A stretch of DNA of 64,000 nt, from contig NW_019091355.1 of assembly GCF_001949145.1 (NCBI RefSeq), positions 4,985,038-5,049,037 of the forward strand, read 5' to 3'. The position numbers were made by a program, and so were the translations under genes. Below, piece after piece: positions 1 to 15,000 of this stretch. Origin of the DNA: Acanthaster planci. Taxonomy: Eukaryota; Echinodermata; Asteroidea; Valvatida; Acanthasteridae. The stretch's first letter is position 1. Each line of letters begins with the position of its first letter. The notes under the pieces are model-generated. The model searched no databases. It had not been told where the DNA came from and was given only the letters and a program-made list of their open reading frames with translations.

Positions 1-7
1 AACTTAC

Positions 8-79
8 CGCAGCCTCGTTCTTCTCCTCCTTCATGAATGATTGCACAAACTCCTCGGGTCCAATGTTGGCTAACCGCTC
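8..79 (-). CDS. RASGEF1: RASGEF1 exon: catalytic domain SCR1 continuation (24 codons)
   Basis: The acceptor ttcctcacag lies at 80 and the donor GCG|GTAAGTT at 7; phase 0-0, 72 bp. It reads ERLANIGPEEFVQSFMKEEK-NEAA. ERL..IGPEEFVQ.F follows LTHIEL in the catalytic domain of this family. The next exon, covering the rest of the domain including the conserved NxN region, lies outside the window. Confidence 0.95.
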
Positions 80-3000
80 CTGTGAGGAAGCCGGTTTGAA
101 GGTATAGGATTATATTTAGCACAACAATGAAGTTAACACAAACAGAACCGTCACAAGAAATATTGTTTGTATTTTCTTTGGTCTTGAAAGATGCACACAG
201 AAAAAACTGAATCATTTATCAAACAGTCATCTGGGTTAATTTTGTTAATCTTTGGACAATAAATATCTCTGCTCTTCCTGGAAATATATCACACAGCTTT
301 TCAAATTGACCATAAAGTGCCAATGACAGCCACGGCTGGCAATCCATAAGTGTTAAAATTTCTCTCGCATTACTTACCAGCTCAATGTGGGTGAGCTGCT
401 GGGCTAATACGTAAGCACTCGGGCAGACGTCGATGATGTTCGTCTGGAATGCTGCCGGATTTGTCCTCAACGAGTGCATTCTCTCTGTGGCGGCTGCATT
501 GACTCTTGACAGGACATCTTCGTACTTCTCTAATGTGGCCAACTGCATGGAGGTAACAACAGTCAACAAATAAAACTAACTACACACTTTCATCCAAACC
601 TATGGTCAAGATTCATCAGCGCAAATCATTTAACTGACAAGAGAGGAATGATTTTTTGATCTATTTTTCAGTAAGTAAATCTCTAATATAAAGTCACTGA
701 ACTTCATTCTAAAAGTAAACTGATTCAAACTTAAATAATAAGTTTCTACAAGACTTTCTTACGTTGTAAAGACCAGATTGAGGGATGTTGTTGCAATATG
801 CTCACACATAGAAAAAGAGTTTTTTTAAACCTCCCAAATCCTTTCTAAACTTCACCAGAAGATGAGGAAGGATTTGACGAGGAGTTTTAAGGAGGAGTGG
901 ACTTCTTTTGAGAAAACAGGAGACCAACGACACCTAGTCCAACTTGAGCACACTGTGTGCGATTTCACAGCAATCACGACCACTCTCCATTACCTTTCTG
1001 ATTAATGCCTGCATAAGCTGACCCACGTTCTTCCTGAGGCTTTGGTCCACCGCCACACACTTCTGTGTGATGTCCCTTAGGTGCCTCATCATGCGCTCGT
1101 CTCTGAAGTCATACGGAAATGTCTCAGTCCACTCACTGGAAAAGAAAGAGATTCCTGGTCAACTGACTAACTAGACATCTCGAGCTTATTAGGGGGTTGT
1201 TTAATAGTAAAATTAAATTCTGTAAGTGCCAATAAACCTGCTGGTGCAAGTAGTCTTAAGATTAGTGTTGTTGTTAATCCTCAAATGACACCGAAACTCA
1301 GTGGCATGAGCTATCTCGTGACTAGCTTGGCCAAAGGCTTGATTTGAAAGAACATACATCCCAAAGACCAATTTAAACATCCCTGTCTGTCAAGAAAGTC
1401 ACCTTAGTACTTGGCACGCACATCCTTCCTACTTCCTGCAACAAAGCCCACAACAGTGGCATGACTTGGGGCATGACTCAAAAATATGGGGCATTCCCCC
1501 CTCCTCCCACTTAATACCTGTGACCCCTCCCTTCCTTTTTAGAATCTGAGAAGGAAAGAAACTGCCACGACAAAAACACCTCCCACGCAAGTGCCCCTTC
1601 CCTCCAATAAACAAGCCCCACCCTTTCATTCTCCACACCGAGAACTCACATGAGCAACTGAAGGAGCTTGAGGCTAAACTTCTTGGAGGACTCCCTGTCC
1701 ACGTCGGGGCTGCCCAGCTTCTGTTGCCGGATGCAGACCTGGCAGACATCGTGTAGGAGCTGGTGGGGTTTGATGAAGAGGCGGGAGTTGAGGAGGAAGG
1801 CAAACAGGTAGGTCCTCTGCAAAGAAGTAGGAGGGGAAAAAGATTTAAAAACAAAAAAATTAGCTTCTTGGGTATGAGCGGCATAAGGAAGGCTTCAGGA
1901 AATGTAGTACAGCACGGGCCAAGGCCAGTGTCAGAAATTGAACCAGATTTTAAAAAAATCAATAGTAACTTAGCAGTCTACATTGTGTACAGAAATTGAA
2001 AGAGATTTTTAAAGAATCAATAGTAACTTAGCAGTCTACACTGTGTACAGAAATTCAACCAGGTTTTAAAAAACCAATAGTAACTTGTGTACAAATTGTA
2101 TGAAGGCTAGTCATCAGACTGGCAAGAGTCAAGGGTCTTATATACAGAATATAAAATACTTTTTCATTTCAAACTCTTCCACTTTGTTTGAAACCAAACC
2201 TTTCTCAGATCTCCATATAGTTATAAAAGAGGATTCAGCTCATCATTAATGTAGTAACAATATGGGTGCAATGGTCACTGGCCAACTGTTATGAGAAAAC
2301 TCTGCATTTGTGTGATAACCTGCCATAACTCTTGTCTTAGTCCCTACAACATTGGAACGGCTAAACCCCTTTCCCACTGCCTTCTTATTCCTCCTTGTTG
2401 TGTCATATGAGATTCAACAGATATGGAGCATTAAATCATTCCCTGGCGGTGCTGTCAGCAAGCATTAAAATCATTGGCGTGTTTATGAGAATGTACTTCG
2501 AATGCGTTCATGGATCCCATGAACCACATAAGCGAAAGAGGCTGTGACCATGGGGGGGTACTAGACGTGTTTACACGAGACAGCATTCTGTGCAGCCTCA
2601 ATGCCACATGTGTGACACATTAGACACCGACCGTAACATTTAACACAGACGTATACACAGGGGAGTTGCCCTTACGCTGAAGAAAAATAAAATTTGGACT
2701 GGGCAGAAATGTCTACTGAACACTGTGCTGTGGTGAATGCTGTCAATTTCCAAAGGACCAGATATTAAGATAAGCTATTGACAGGATGGGGTAGGATGTC
2801 TCAACAAATAGCAACAATGTGTGTGGAAATGTAACTTGGAAAATTAATTCAGCAAGCATGGCCATAAAGATGGTAATTGAGAATTCCCCAGATGCAGGTG
2901 GAGAAGCCTAGTCCACATTTAAGTTCAATTTACAGTGTCAGCACTGAATTTAATACCAAATTTTCTCAACTGATTTAGCGGGTCAAAGTGACTTTTCTTC

Positions 3001-6000
3001 TCAAAATCCTGACCTATATGGACCGTGGCTTTGGGGAAATCAATCAAAATCTAATCTGCAGGAAATTCCTGAAATCCCATCTGGAATTTTCCAGTCTGTC
3101 CTCATCAGAGGTCACAGTTAAAGTGTGCAGACGAAATCCAATATGGCTTCCACTTTATTTCAGATGGGGGCCCCTTAGCAGCCCATTAAATTCAAAATAT
3201 AAACAAACCATTAGCTCCAGGGAGAAAAGAGGAACCGCAAAAGACGTCAGGAAGCCACAAGGTATTTTCAGACATGACACAGCTCGGGTTCACAGCTAAG
3301 GCACAGAGTGGCTTTTGTCAGGGACCACAGGAAATATAAGGATTATAGAATCTGGCCTTTGAGAAGCACAGACCACAAGACTTGAGTTAAATCCAGCAAC
3401 ATCCAGTCACACTGGAGTGAGTGGCTACCACACTGAATTCTGGTCACCCTCACGAGGTCATGGCTCTCTTTTTTTGGAATCATCAGTGTCAAGTGCAGTT
3501 GAACTTGTCGAAAGTCTTTCTGTGTGCAATTGAGGGAAATTTCTGATAAGAATTCCAACTATATGCTCTTATTTTTGGCATTTCAAAGGAATACACAAGA
3601 CATCAAGTAGAAGGCAAACTTCAATGAACACTGTCAAACATACGTCCAGGAAAAACGACATCACAGAATGATCAAACCCCCTTCCCGTTTTCCATACATG
3701 CATTAACAAAGGCACTTTTCCGCTCCTCATTTTAACCAACAAATCCCAACTCAACCTTGGCGAGTGACTAAAAAGCATTAGTGCTGGTCATGTCCTAACT
3801 ATTAGACTACGGCTGAAAATACAAGTATCCATGGCAAATGCACAAAGCCATTTAGCAACTGGCTTCCATAGGTGTCTTTGCTATCTCATCCCATAACCAC
3901 AACATTCCCGTCCCTACCAGTAGTTATCCAGTCACTACCACATGGCAATGACCCATGCCAGGCTATTTTTGTCGGTCCCCAAAGATGCAGAAAATGTGCT
4001 TCCATCCTTTCACAATCTTCCTTAGGTTTACAAGGGTTTTGGCACTTCTGGCAGATGAGTGGTTCTTGTCAGCTGCAATGGATATTTCTTAGCCTTGAGG
4101 TAATTAGGGGAAAAAAACTTGGACGTTGCACAGAGGCTTGTTCATCCTTGCATCTGAACTGATTTAAAGTGTCCGGTGCACGTGTTATGATTCGAAAGGG
4201 TCATAATGCAATGGGACAGTTCCGCAAATCTCAGAGATAACTTACCAATCCGCAACATTACCATGGCACTATGACGGTCTACGTGTACCAAGCAGTGGTA
4301 CGTCCCGTCCATCCACTTAGTGTAAGCCAGTAAAACCCATCTTTGCCCCACTGAAAAAGTGAAAATCATCACCCAGGTTCTCTTCTTTTATCTGCATGTA
4401 CCGGCAGGGCCCTGGGGTGGGGCAGACAGTGAAGAGTACTGACTGTCAGAAAGGCCAAGACATCCTGTCATGCAAAATCCCATGCCAGGAGACATCTGCT
4501 GCTGGGCTTCTTGAAGGCCCATGGGATTAAGGTATTGATTGCTCAGCCAGTTTTCACACTCAAAATTTGTTTGCTGTTAACATCCAAGGACATGATTTCC
4601 AGCAGAGTCCGGTACATTCAGAGACCAGTTGGTTAAAGTTGTGTACGTGTTCCGGATGTCATTTCATATGAGTCATTACAGAACAGTACTTTTTCTAAAA
4701 TAAGCAATAAAAACAGCAATCGACATGGAGTTTAACCACGTGCAATGCCTTCAACTTCTTTCTGTGCATGTTGCTTCAAAGTGCATTGTTTCAGCAGCGT
4801 AAACTTCTTCGCACTGCAATGCACAATTCTTCAACATCTGTTGCATGCCAAAGGACTTGACAGACTGTGTGTACATTATATTAGGCGGCATCAACGTTCA
4901 GCATCTGCAGGTTCTTAAGTAAGAAATCCCTGAAGAGTTTTTGTAAAGTCTCATAGCCCACTGACCCAGAGTTACAAGAGAAGACTTCTTCCTCTTAATA
5001 TAACTTTGCAGAATTCCACGCAAAGATAATTATATCAAGAAATATTGGAGGCATGAGGTGAAGGTTAAGATCATGACAAGGGAGGGGGGGTTTGGTGTAC
5101 CCACAGAGAAGAGTTGACAATGCAAGCTCTGTTCTACATCCTCATGGACCACCCCCAGAGCCAGTAACATCAGGCAGTTAAACAATACAAGAGAACTGGG
5201 CTTGAACCCTGAAAACAAACCACAGAGAACCTTGAAGAGAAGAGGCTGTGATATGAGCCATCCCCTCTCAACCACCAATGTGGAAACACGGTAGTTAATT
5301 GGTACTAAATGTTGGTTTACAGGGCCTTGGTGGTCTGGAAATTTAATAACGGCAGGGGCCTCCCAGGTGGGCCTGCACTGCAGTGTCCTACATGCATGCC
5401 ATGTGTATGTGTTACTAGCCAAATGAAAGCCAGTCATCAACATGGGTGCTTGATGCTCAGAGCAATAGTCAAAAGTCCATCCAATCCAAAGCGAATGATC
5501 TAAATGTTGCAGAAGAACTAGGAGAAAATCACCTCTTGAGGAATCTTTGAAGCTCAGACGTGTCACCCACATGTAGAGTACATCCAATGCCTGCCTCTTG
5601 CAGAGCAAGGGTGGGGCACTCCTAAACATTGCCATTCTCATGTCCCCCTGCAACTGGCTCCCCTTCATGTATGACGTTTGTTCTGTCCAAAATTAGCCAG
5701 TAATTGGGATTTAATTGGAAGATTCCTTAAAGTAACACTTTGTCACAGCATGCGTCATCTGTCTTGAGGCGAGCCGGGCACACCTGTTAAGTTCAAAGTC
5801 AGAAGGAGAGAAAAGCTGCCCCCTCTCCCCCCGCCCCTGACAGCTCTGATCAGAGTCAAAGTCACCAGCGCCAAGCCCAATTCCCCTCCCCCCATACATG
5901 CAATGCCTGGCGTTTCTCAATTTTGCTTTCCATCTCCAAGATCAAAAACCTATTTCTTTCTCTGGGTGAGTGGATCAGGATTTGGAACACCAAGGCGACT

Positions 6001-9000
6001 GTGCCAATGGGGTCAAGATTAAGGATAGACACAGGTATGGGAAAGCTGCGCAAAAGTTTGCATTAATGTTCCCCCCCCCAAAAAAAAAGGATTGCTCTGG
6101 ATCATTCTCATGACAAGTGCGTAGAAGAATCAAAAACAGGGGTCTTCTGTTTGGGTGTTTTTTAAATCTTTTTACAGGTAGCCTGAGGTTGGAGTAATTT
6201 ATTCAGATTTAAGTGAAGTAAGAGTTGGCCTCAACATTTCAAGAGCCTTCCAGAAGTCTCAAGTTCTCCCCCCCCCCGAATACAGTGCCCCCGGCCCCTA
6301 ACCTGTGTACATGTATAGATTTCTTTTTTCCCATCCATTCAACCTCACTGCAAAGCCAACACTACACATGGCAATCTCTGAACTGTACCTTATAACAAGC
6401 TGACTTTGAGCATGTCATTCTTCAACCATCTGTAGTATCTTTTTTTAAATTTCTCTACAGCCAGCATCCATCTTAAAACAAGGATGCAGCCAGTAAGTTC
6501 AAGGATTCCGCTGACACTCCTCCAAGCTGCCCTCCACCCACCCATATTTTAATCCCGGCCTCAGGGCTAGGGAGTGACATCATGCTATACATCCTGTGTC
6601 CAGAGTGACCCCCCATCAATCTTAGCCACCTTTTCAAAATTTCTCCTTGGAGAGAGTTCACCCCTCTTTCAAGAGACACCAGGTAATTTGATTTCCTCCT
6701 CAGATAATTTTTGTGACACATCGGCAAGATGTTTACATTAGAATTTGGGTTCTTGAGCCCCAGGTAAATGGAATTCTTGGGCTTGATTTGTGTTGCAAGC
6801 AAAATTGTGATTGATGCAGGTTATTGGTTGGACAAGCTTACTAAAAACTGTGGGATTTGATAAACTCCAGGAAAAATGTATATTGCCACCGATTCAACCA
6901 TACTGAACAAAGACAATACTGCCACAACAAAATGAATTATCCCATTCCTAATGACTGGCAAACCCAACTTACAGGCTTACATTTAAAATCCAACTTTTCA
7001 CAATCTAAGTCAACCTGAGCGCCCGCTGCTAAAATCGTAATGGCCCACAATACAAAAAAACAGGACCTCTCGCGGACCCAAAACTTTTATGCTGGGGGCG
7101 ACTCCCTTTCCTGAGTAATCGTCCGATTTGGTGCACACCATTGTCACATTCTGACCAGCGGCCCCGTCCAAAAATAAACCTCAGTGTGGCTGGTTAATGG
7201 GACAACCATCTGGGAGTGATTCTTAAGAAGCTGTCTAATTCTCGCCGAGAGGAAGGGCGAAGAGACAGCAGTGAATGCCGTGATTCATCCTAAAGGGGGG
7301 AACAGAAGAATCCCCCGATTCCCCGGTAAATCAACTCATCGGATGTCAGCATTATCTCCACCTCTTCTTCAGCATAATCATAATGCTAATCACTTGAGCA
7401 TCCAGACCTGAAATCTAAGCAGGCCTGCCCCACAGAAATCTTTCTTTAGCCCTCATATTTTAAGGGAAGCGTGCCAAGGATTTAGAGGACTCTAAGATGC
7501 AGCCGATGGTTGAGCAATCACCATTCTTCAAAGCTGTCACTTTGTCTTAGTCTAACATATAAGTTCATTAACTTAAGAACCAAGGTGTATGCAGCATTTT
7601 GAATTTGCTCATTTGTTTCCACAGTGAACTGCCCGACCAGTAAAAGGCCATTCTAATTCACGGCACAGAACTAAAATAACAGATATTTCTTATCCCTAAG
7701 AAAATCATTTGGAAATCGGAGAATTCGGGAATGTTAGGGTATAATAGTGCTGTATTTTCCCACATGTAAGTGAAGCATGGGTTAAACACCCAACCTACAG
7801 TACTTCTTGCCGACAGCCTCCATCAACTATTTTAATGCACTGTAAAGAACACATGTGACAAACTTACATAACATGTTTTGCAGTTTCAATAAAGTGCCAC
7901 ATACTGAAAACAGAGTCCCTAACACACACACACACACTCTACGTACGTGCTCATGCACAATATATATGAACCATCTGAACAGCGGGAAACTTCCGTTCTG
8001 GATAGAGGACAATCCACACGGGGCCGGCTTTGCTTAAGAGGTACCAAGGGGTGTTACTGGGTGGAATAATAGTGCGGGACACAAAAACTCTCCTGAGGAA
8101 ATGAGGATCTGCGTTTAATATAAGCCAGGATCCTTGGTTGGGTTCATTATGCACTGGCCAGTCAGCAGGCCAAGCTAGGATTAAAGCATGAATTTAACAC
8201 TTCCACAATCTGCCTCCAACACGCTAACAGTGACTTATGCTCGCAACTCACGCAAACGCACAACTGGATCCACTTTACCAGTGGAACAAAATCAGAATTT
8301 CATTTATAAGCCTTTCTAAGGGTGGAATCTATTGGAATATTTTTAATGTTTACAGTGGTGGGTATTACCTCACCACAGGAATCACTCCCACAGTACACGA
8401 TAAGACCCATGATAACTACCTTTAGATCAGTTTCACAGACGATCTCTTTTCTGGCCATATTTGTCAAAATTATGATTGTTGCTCCGGTAACACTGCTGTG
8501 CGGTTGGAACCCACTGCACTGTTCACCAGAACCATACCGCAGGCTGGAAACATTGTTCCTGCCTGAACAATGAAAACCACACGGACGGACGGGGACGCAA
8601 CATTGACTGCATGATCCACATTTGAGGTTTGATTGAAAAACCACAGTTCCACCCCCCCAAAATGTTTGCAGATTCTGTTGTTACCGTAATTCGTTCCCAA
8701 TTTGTCCCTGGGCCTACAGGCTGCCTGAGCATGCAATATGATTACTAATAATGAATACTTATATAGCGCATTACATCACAAGGTGAGCTCAATGCGCTTT
8801 AAAGGATGAAACCAAATCTAAAGATACAATCGAACCCATTAAAACACAAATGTGAGTAGTTAAAATACACGTACATTCATAGACAAACTATACATACATT
8901 AAAATTGAAAGAATTTACTTAAAAACCCGACGAAAATAGTTAGTTTTAGTGCCATTTTTAATGACGAAAGAATGATGAATCAACTACATGTAGTTGTAAG

Positions 9001-12000
9001 TTTCTCCTCTGTGATTTTTTTTTAAAGGAAGAGGCAACCCAACTCTTTTTTTTTAAAGTGGTGGATATTTTAAGGTGGCAGATGGATTTCTGTTATCAAG
9101 CAGGTTAAATATTTGGTAAGACACAAACGAGAAGTTAAAAATAGTTGCAATATAAAAAACAAACACCAACTCAAAAAAAAAGAAGATAGTCAGGTTTAAA
9201 AGGGAAACTCACAGGGAGGAGAAAATGCTCTATTTTTTACCAAGCCAAAAGATTTCTGGCCCAAAACAGCTTCAACCTTTCGTACGCAACACAGATTTAT
9301 CATGCAACTTTTGGCTGGTAGCCTGCATCAGCTGAACAAAATACTGATCTATCGCAAATGTGTACCGGCCAAAACTGAATGCCTCATGAACTTCCGGCAG
9401 GATGAATGCACCCAGCCGACTCCTCGTTCCATTCACAAATCGGCTGTCAACAGGAAAACCTGAGTGCGTGATCTCTAAGATCGGGAAATGCATCAGCCTG
9501 GCCGCAGACCAAAATAGATTTTCCCCTGATAGCAGTTTTGCATGTCCACCTACAATTCAAGGATTCCTGTTTCAATCTTTTATTGCCAACTGGACATCCT
9601 GTAATAAGGCCAATTTACTGAGATCCTTGTTGTCTATACATGTACATGACCTTGATCCAAGGATAACCCCGCAACTTCATCGTTCTTTTTCTGATGACGG
9701 TTTGAACTGATTCAGCTCATAGTTACCAGTAAATGCAATGATTATGGTAGACAATATTCTGTATCCATTTCTAGAAAGTTCTCGATTGGAAGAAGAGAAC
9801 ATCAAAACAAAAGCCTTCAAGTTTCCCCTTTAAACTACATTTAACAAAATTCTCTTCCGACTACACATAGTTAATCTCAGAAAGTTGAAGGTGAACCTTT
9901 TTTCCCTGATCTGTAGAGTCACCAAGATCTGTTTTTAAAAACTTTCAGATTTGATAAAAGGAAAAGAAATTTATGTCAACTTACATCTGGGTAATAGTCC
10001 ACTGTCGGTACCATGTGCTGCACGAATGCCTCTAACGTACCCGAATTAAGATTGCCATCTTGGTAGACCAAGGCCTGCAAGGGAGGGGAACAGCGAGAAA
10101 CAGAGCAGTGGTTAACATTTCGAAGGCAACTCTTTACCCTTTCCAAACTCACAACTTGGGCAATTGGATCCTGACACTGTCTTCTGGCGTTGATGGTAAC
10201 AACCTGAAAACACCGTTCAAAGGTACGACATTTTCTGAAGAGAAAAATCTGCAAGGAAACTGTCTGCAGGTGACAGTTTCCAAAGATAACCCACCAAACG
10301 AGGGTTCTTAAAAAGTGTAAACATGAGATATGGTTCCCTACACAACTGCCACAATCCTACCTTCTTCAGCTTGCTTTTGTATCCCATTTGTTCACAACTC
10401 CGACAACCAAAAGAGGCTCTCTGAAATTTTCACCAATCCCTCTCTGCTCACACCAAACAATAAAAACAACCAGCGTCTGTCCCTGAAGTTCCCTTCAGGT
10501 GGGTCCTTACTCTCCGAACCGCACACGGTGAAAACTGACAAGCGAGTGTGCTGTGCTCAGGGCCAACGGTGTCTGTATATATACACACAGGCATCCTGAA
10601 TGGAGCACACTTCACAACGTGAGTTGGTGGGCCACGTAGGGCTGAAACGCATAACTTCCTGCCATGACCCTGTGGCAACATCTCATTATCATCACAGGCA
10701 ACACATTACACTCCAGTCACTGACCAAGGTCGCTGGGCTTTGGAATGACGTAGTTTGGCTGGGTTCCTTTGGCACTGGGGGGCCCATATGACCTCAAAAG
10801 TGTTTATGCGGTTTCTCTTTCGTTGGACTATACAGCTCTGAAAGTTTAATGTATTTGGCCAGGGGAGTGAAAAAACACAGTCTGCAGGAAATCTGCGTAG
10901 GATTTTTATTGATTTGGGTGGAGACGAAATGTCCCAACCAAACGAGATGCTGTCCCATTTTATGCATCCGCACGGAAGGGCCCCGTGCTGAGGAAGAGTT
11001 CAGGGAAATTGTCCTGTTTGCATTGCTGCTTAAAAAGCCATAGAAGAGTTGCGAGAAATTCTCCTGCTCGGATTCTGTTTGCCCCAGGAGGATGGCATCT
11101 GGACCTTTGCAAATAGAGGTTCTTGTTTTGTTTTGTGATGCAGTCATTCTACCAGTAACTTTTCAATGCGCGAGAAAGCAATATGACTCCAGAAGTGGTC
11201 GACATGTAAGTAATTCAACCCAAATACATAAAGTCTACATCACATATTCATCAGCCAAAATTACACTGGAGTGACCAACATGTACATGTACATTCATCGC
11301 CAGTATCACAAGACTTCAAAGTATGTTCTATTTCCAATCTACATCTTTGTGCATAATAACAATGCACAGCTATTGTTGAATATGGCCGTTTCACAATAGG
11401 GCACCTCCAAGAGTTTGCAACGCGTTGGCCATTCACAACGCTCAAAACTTGTAGACCCTTTCTAAACGTGCTTTGGGTCGACAATTTTCGTGCATTATGA
11501 TTGGCCAACACGTTGCAAACTCTTGGTGGCGCACTATTGTGAAACGGCTGTATCACCCATGGCCTAGACTAGAAACAACATGTACAGTGGATATACTGAT
11601 TACACTTTAGATTTACAGTACTCCTTCATGCATTTTCACTTTTGGTACAGTGCACCCTTTTCACTTTTCATATGCAATCTGTGGGCTTGTTCCCATGGAA
11701 CTTTAAAGATCAAATGAAAAGTTCCATGTACTGTCATTAAACCTTCTCCAATGCCTTGATATTATGCAGACATGTAAAAAGTCCCTACATCTGCATGTAT
11801 CTGAGAATAATTCACTGGACCAAACACCCAGAAAATATGCAATGCACACACGGTGACTTCCCTTCATGACGCACTTCCCTGATGAAGAAAAATGCCGCAA
11901 TTACTTTGCTTAGACCCCAGCTAGTCAGGAGGGCCAGTGGGTGGATACATGTACCAGTACGGGGGTAGTGGAGAAAAGCGAGGGCGACTCTCTCCGGGAA

Positions 12001-15000
12001 TGTGCCGCGTACTGTTTGCTGGAGTCTAACCAACTTGGGGGTGTTTGGGAGGAGGGAGGGTAGGACCATGACGCTGGCAAATAGGGGAGCGGTTCTGATT
12101 CCAATCTTCCGATAGTCATGACAGGTTCTGAAGTCCCCCCCCCCTTCACTCTTTGCTGCTTGGCTGAGGCTGTTGATGGGTGCCCTCAATTAGTTTAGGA
12201 AGTAGCGTCTGGGGAGGAAATTATCTTCATGCCGGGAGTGATGAAGGCAAAATGCCGTTCGCTCCTGCACCCCCTTCAGGTCATAATTTCTTGTTGCATG
12301 ATCTTGCTGAGTTTTTTACCCATCGCTGAGTGTTCTCTAAACAGGGCATATTCTTGACACAGTGTGTGTTGAAAATTCTCTCTGCAACATGCCACCTGGT
12401 CTCCACTTTAAAGGAGAAAGCTCCTCAAGGAGCAAACTTGCAGTGGATGTCACAAAAACTAACTGAAGGCCTGTTCATACTTCAGGCGAATGCGTATGGG
12501 AGGTGAGTTTGAAATGTGTTCCACTTCTGCGAATTTGCAGTGCAAATATTCGATCTGACATCACAAATTCGCATTTGTGCCCACTTTCCCATCGAGTACG
12601 ATCCGACCTTGACGGTTTGAAGAAGTCCAAAAATGGATAACCCCCCCATTGACAAAATGTTCCGGAATATCACATTTACTAAGATAAAAATCAGAATGCT
12701 GGAAACAATCAATTTGGTCTTTACATATATGTAAATGTGCTACAAAATACAGGTCAAGCAAGAAAGGCTGAAGTCTATTGGACACAATATTCCATTTCAT
12801 TAATGAATGAACACCAAGCTTGATATGACATTAGGAAGCACCTTATGACAAGCTGCAAGAACTCTGAAGTGGTTTTCCAATTTCCTGGATTGAAGGAGGA
12901 GGATTAATTGCTTAATTTCCAATATTAGTCAGTTAAGTTAAGAGTGTTATGCAACAGGAAAACCTTCTAGTTGGGTAATTAAAGGTAGCCATTCAAGAGT
13001 ACAAGGCCGCACACATTAAACAAGCACATTAAACAGGTGTGCAAAAGTTGTGCATGAGGGGAGGGGGTAATTTGTAGAGGCTCCCAAGCTACATGTTTAC
13101 TACAGCTAGATGAGACAATAGAGAAAGGTACATGTACATGTACATGTCGCTTGTTGACTGCTTGTAAATCTCACACCCACTGGCCAATGGAGGATGCCAC
13201 TGGCTTTGAATAAAGACTACTTTTTTTAATTTATCACACTTTACTTCCAATCTCCCGAACAACAAACTGTGGACACCTGTTTCTGTTCTAGGTGTAACTT
13301 GCAAAGAAAACGCTTTCTTCCAGTGTGGCTTGCCTGGTGTTAGACCACTTAGAAAAACAGGCAGGAACACTGCATGCGTGCAGGCTCATTAATAGCTGTA
13401 AACAATCTGGTTTGTGCCGCTGGAAATTAAGTTCAACGGATTGGGCGGGCAAGGTGTGAGACCAGACAAAATTGACCGTGACTGCTTGGCTCCAAATGCT
13501 TCCTCTAAACCTCTGCATTGGGTTCCTACGTGTTCGTTGCGGTATGGTAACTTAACCACGATCTTTAGACAAGAACAACTCAGGACATTAACTGTCAGTT
13601 CAAGGATTTCCCTCGATGAAGATGCAAACCATCACCATGGAAACGGGTGACACTACTGCTATATTTTGTCATTTTGAAATGCCCCGGGTGGGAGGTTAAA
13701 TCAGGCCTACCGAGACAAACATCGAGAATGCAAAAATAGCCATGAAATACACGCTTAACATTAACATTATGTCAGCCAAATACGTCAACAAGTCAACATG
13801 TGAGGTTTTTGTCAACATGTTTACAAGCGGCAAGTCATGCACGCACAAGCTGGGACTGAGACAGGTTTCTTCCTCTGTGAAAAGCTGGCACAGTGCTTAA
13901 TGATTTCACTAGGATAACTCAATGAAGTGTATGGGAAGGAATGCTGGCATTAACTGCCTTCACCATTTTCCACCTCTTCAAGTTGTTTTTTTCTCTTTGG
14001 GCACGCTCCGAATGGAAAATAACTTGGAAGACACACGGTCTATGTTTCTTGTACCATTTAAGTCTTTGGGTGTGCGTGGTTGCATCAATGGGATGTGCTG
14101 TGGAATAAAAGTTGACTTTCCTCTGCGAAGAGTTAATTGATCCATACACATGAGAGACTCCAACTGTTCAAACAAGCTCATTTAAAGTGACATCTCGAGA
14201 GAGCAGCTGGCCACTTCACTTACACTGTATTCAGAAAAATAAAATCTTTGATAAAGCGACCTGGCACCAAGACACCTAACGGGAAATTTGTTCAGGCCAG
14301 AATGGGCAGGTGGTCACTGTGGTTGATCAACCCTTGGGTCCTTGCTCTAGGTTCTAAACTAAAAAATGTTCTCACATCTGTCACAAGATGGCCGACCACA
14401 TTGCTGCCTGTGGATAAGCTTAGCACAGGGAGATAATGGGCTGGAAACATGGCCCTCCAGAGGGGCTGTATTCCCAGGACAGACAGTTACACTTTCAGGA
14501 ACTGTTATCTTTCCATTAAGTAAAAGCTAATCACTTGGTACATGGGATTGACTCAAAAGTCATTTATCTTACCCGAGTTATGTTTTGATTCAATTTGTTG
14601 TTTTGATAATGAGGGGCAGAGTGAGCTAGTGTAAACAGGGGAACAAGTGTTTGCTTTTCCAGTGAAGTTTAACAACATAATCAATCCTGTTCACACTCTG
14701 CGGGAGGTAAATTTCTTGGGAAATGGTCTGGCTAGCAAACTCAAAATCCAAAAACAACCAAACTACCTTCAATGAACTACTCTTTTTGACACGAAAAAAT
14801 ATTACCCTTATAATTGCAGGTACCGGGGTACAATTTCAAAACAAGATGACCTTTGGATGGACATACATATAAGAGCTTTCTTCAAAGCAAATAATGCCAG
14901 GATCTTATTAGCTTTCATCCTCTTTCTCAAACACAAGTGGAAGTTATTAGATGAGATCTGAAGATTTGAGGGGAATGTGCAAAAGTGAGTCGTAGGCTTT

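Larger units (their letters stand above)
1817..9984 (-). other. RASGEF1 intron (8.2 kb)
   Basis: Holds a 58-bp tandem repeat (1933-2092), the possible poison exon at 4246-4350, a long but unrecognised open frame at 5030-5668, homopolymer C/A tracts near 6070 and 6270, an AC microsatellite at 7922-7937, and an interspersed-repeat fragment at 8741-8805. No other gene supported. Confidence 0.85.

Noticed and set aside
1429-1962. 177-codon minus-strand open frame
   Set aside because: Overlaps the true RASGEF1 exon 1650-1816 in another frame; the exon is defined by splice sites and family similarity.
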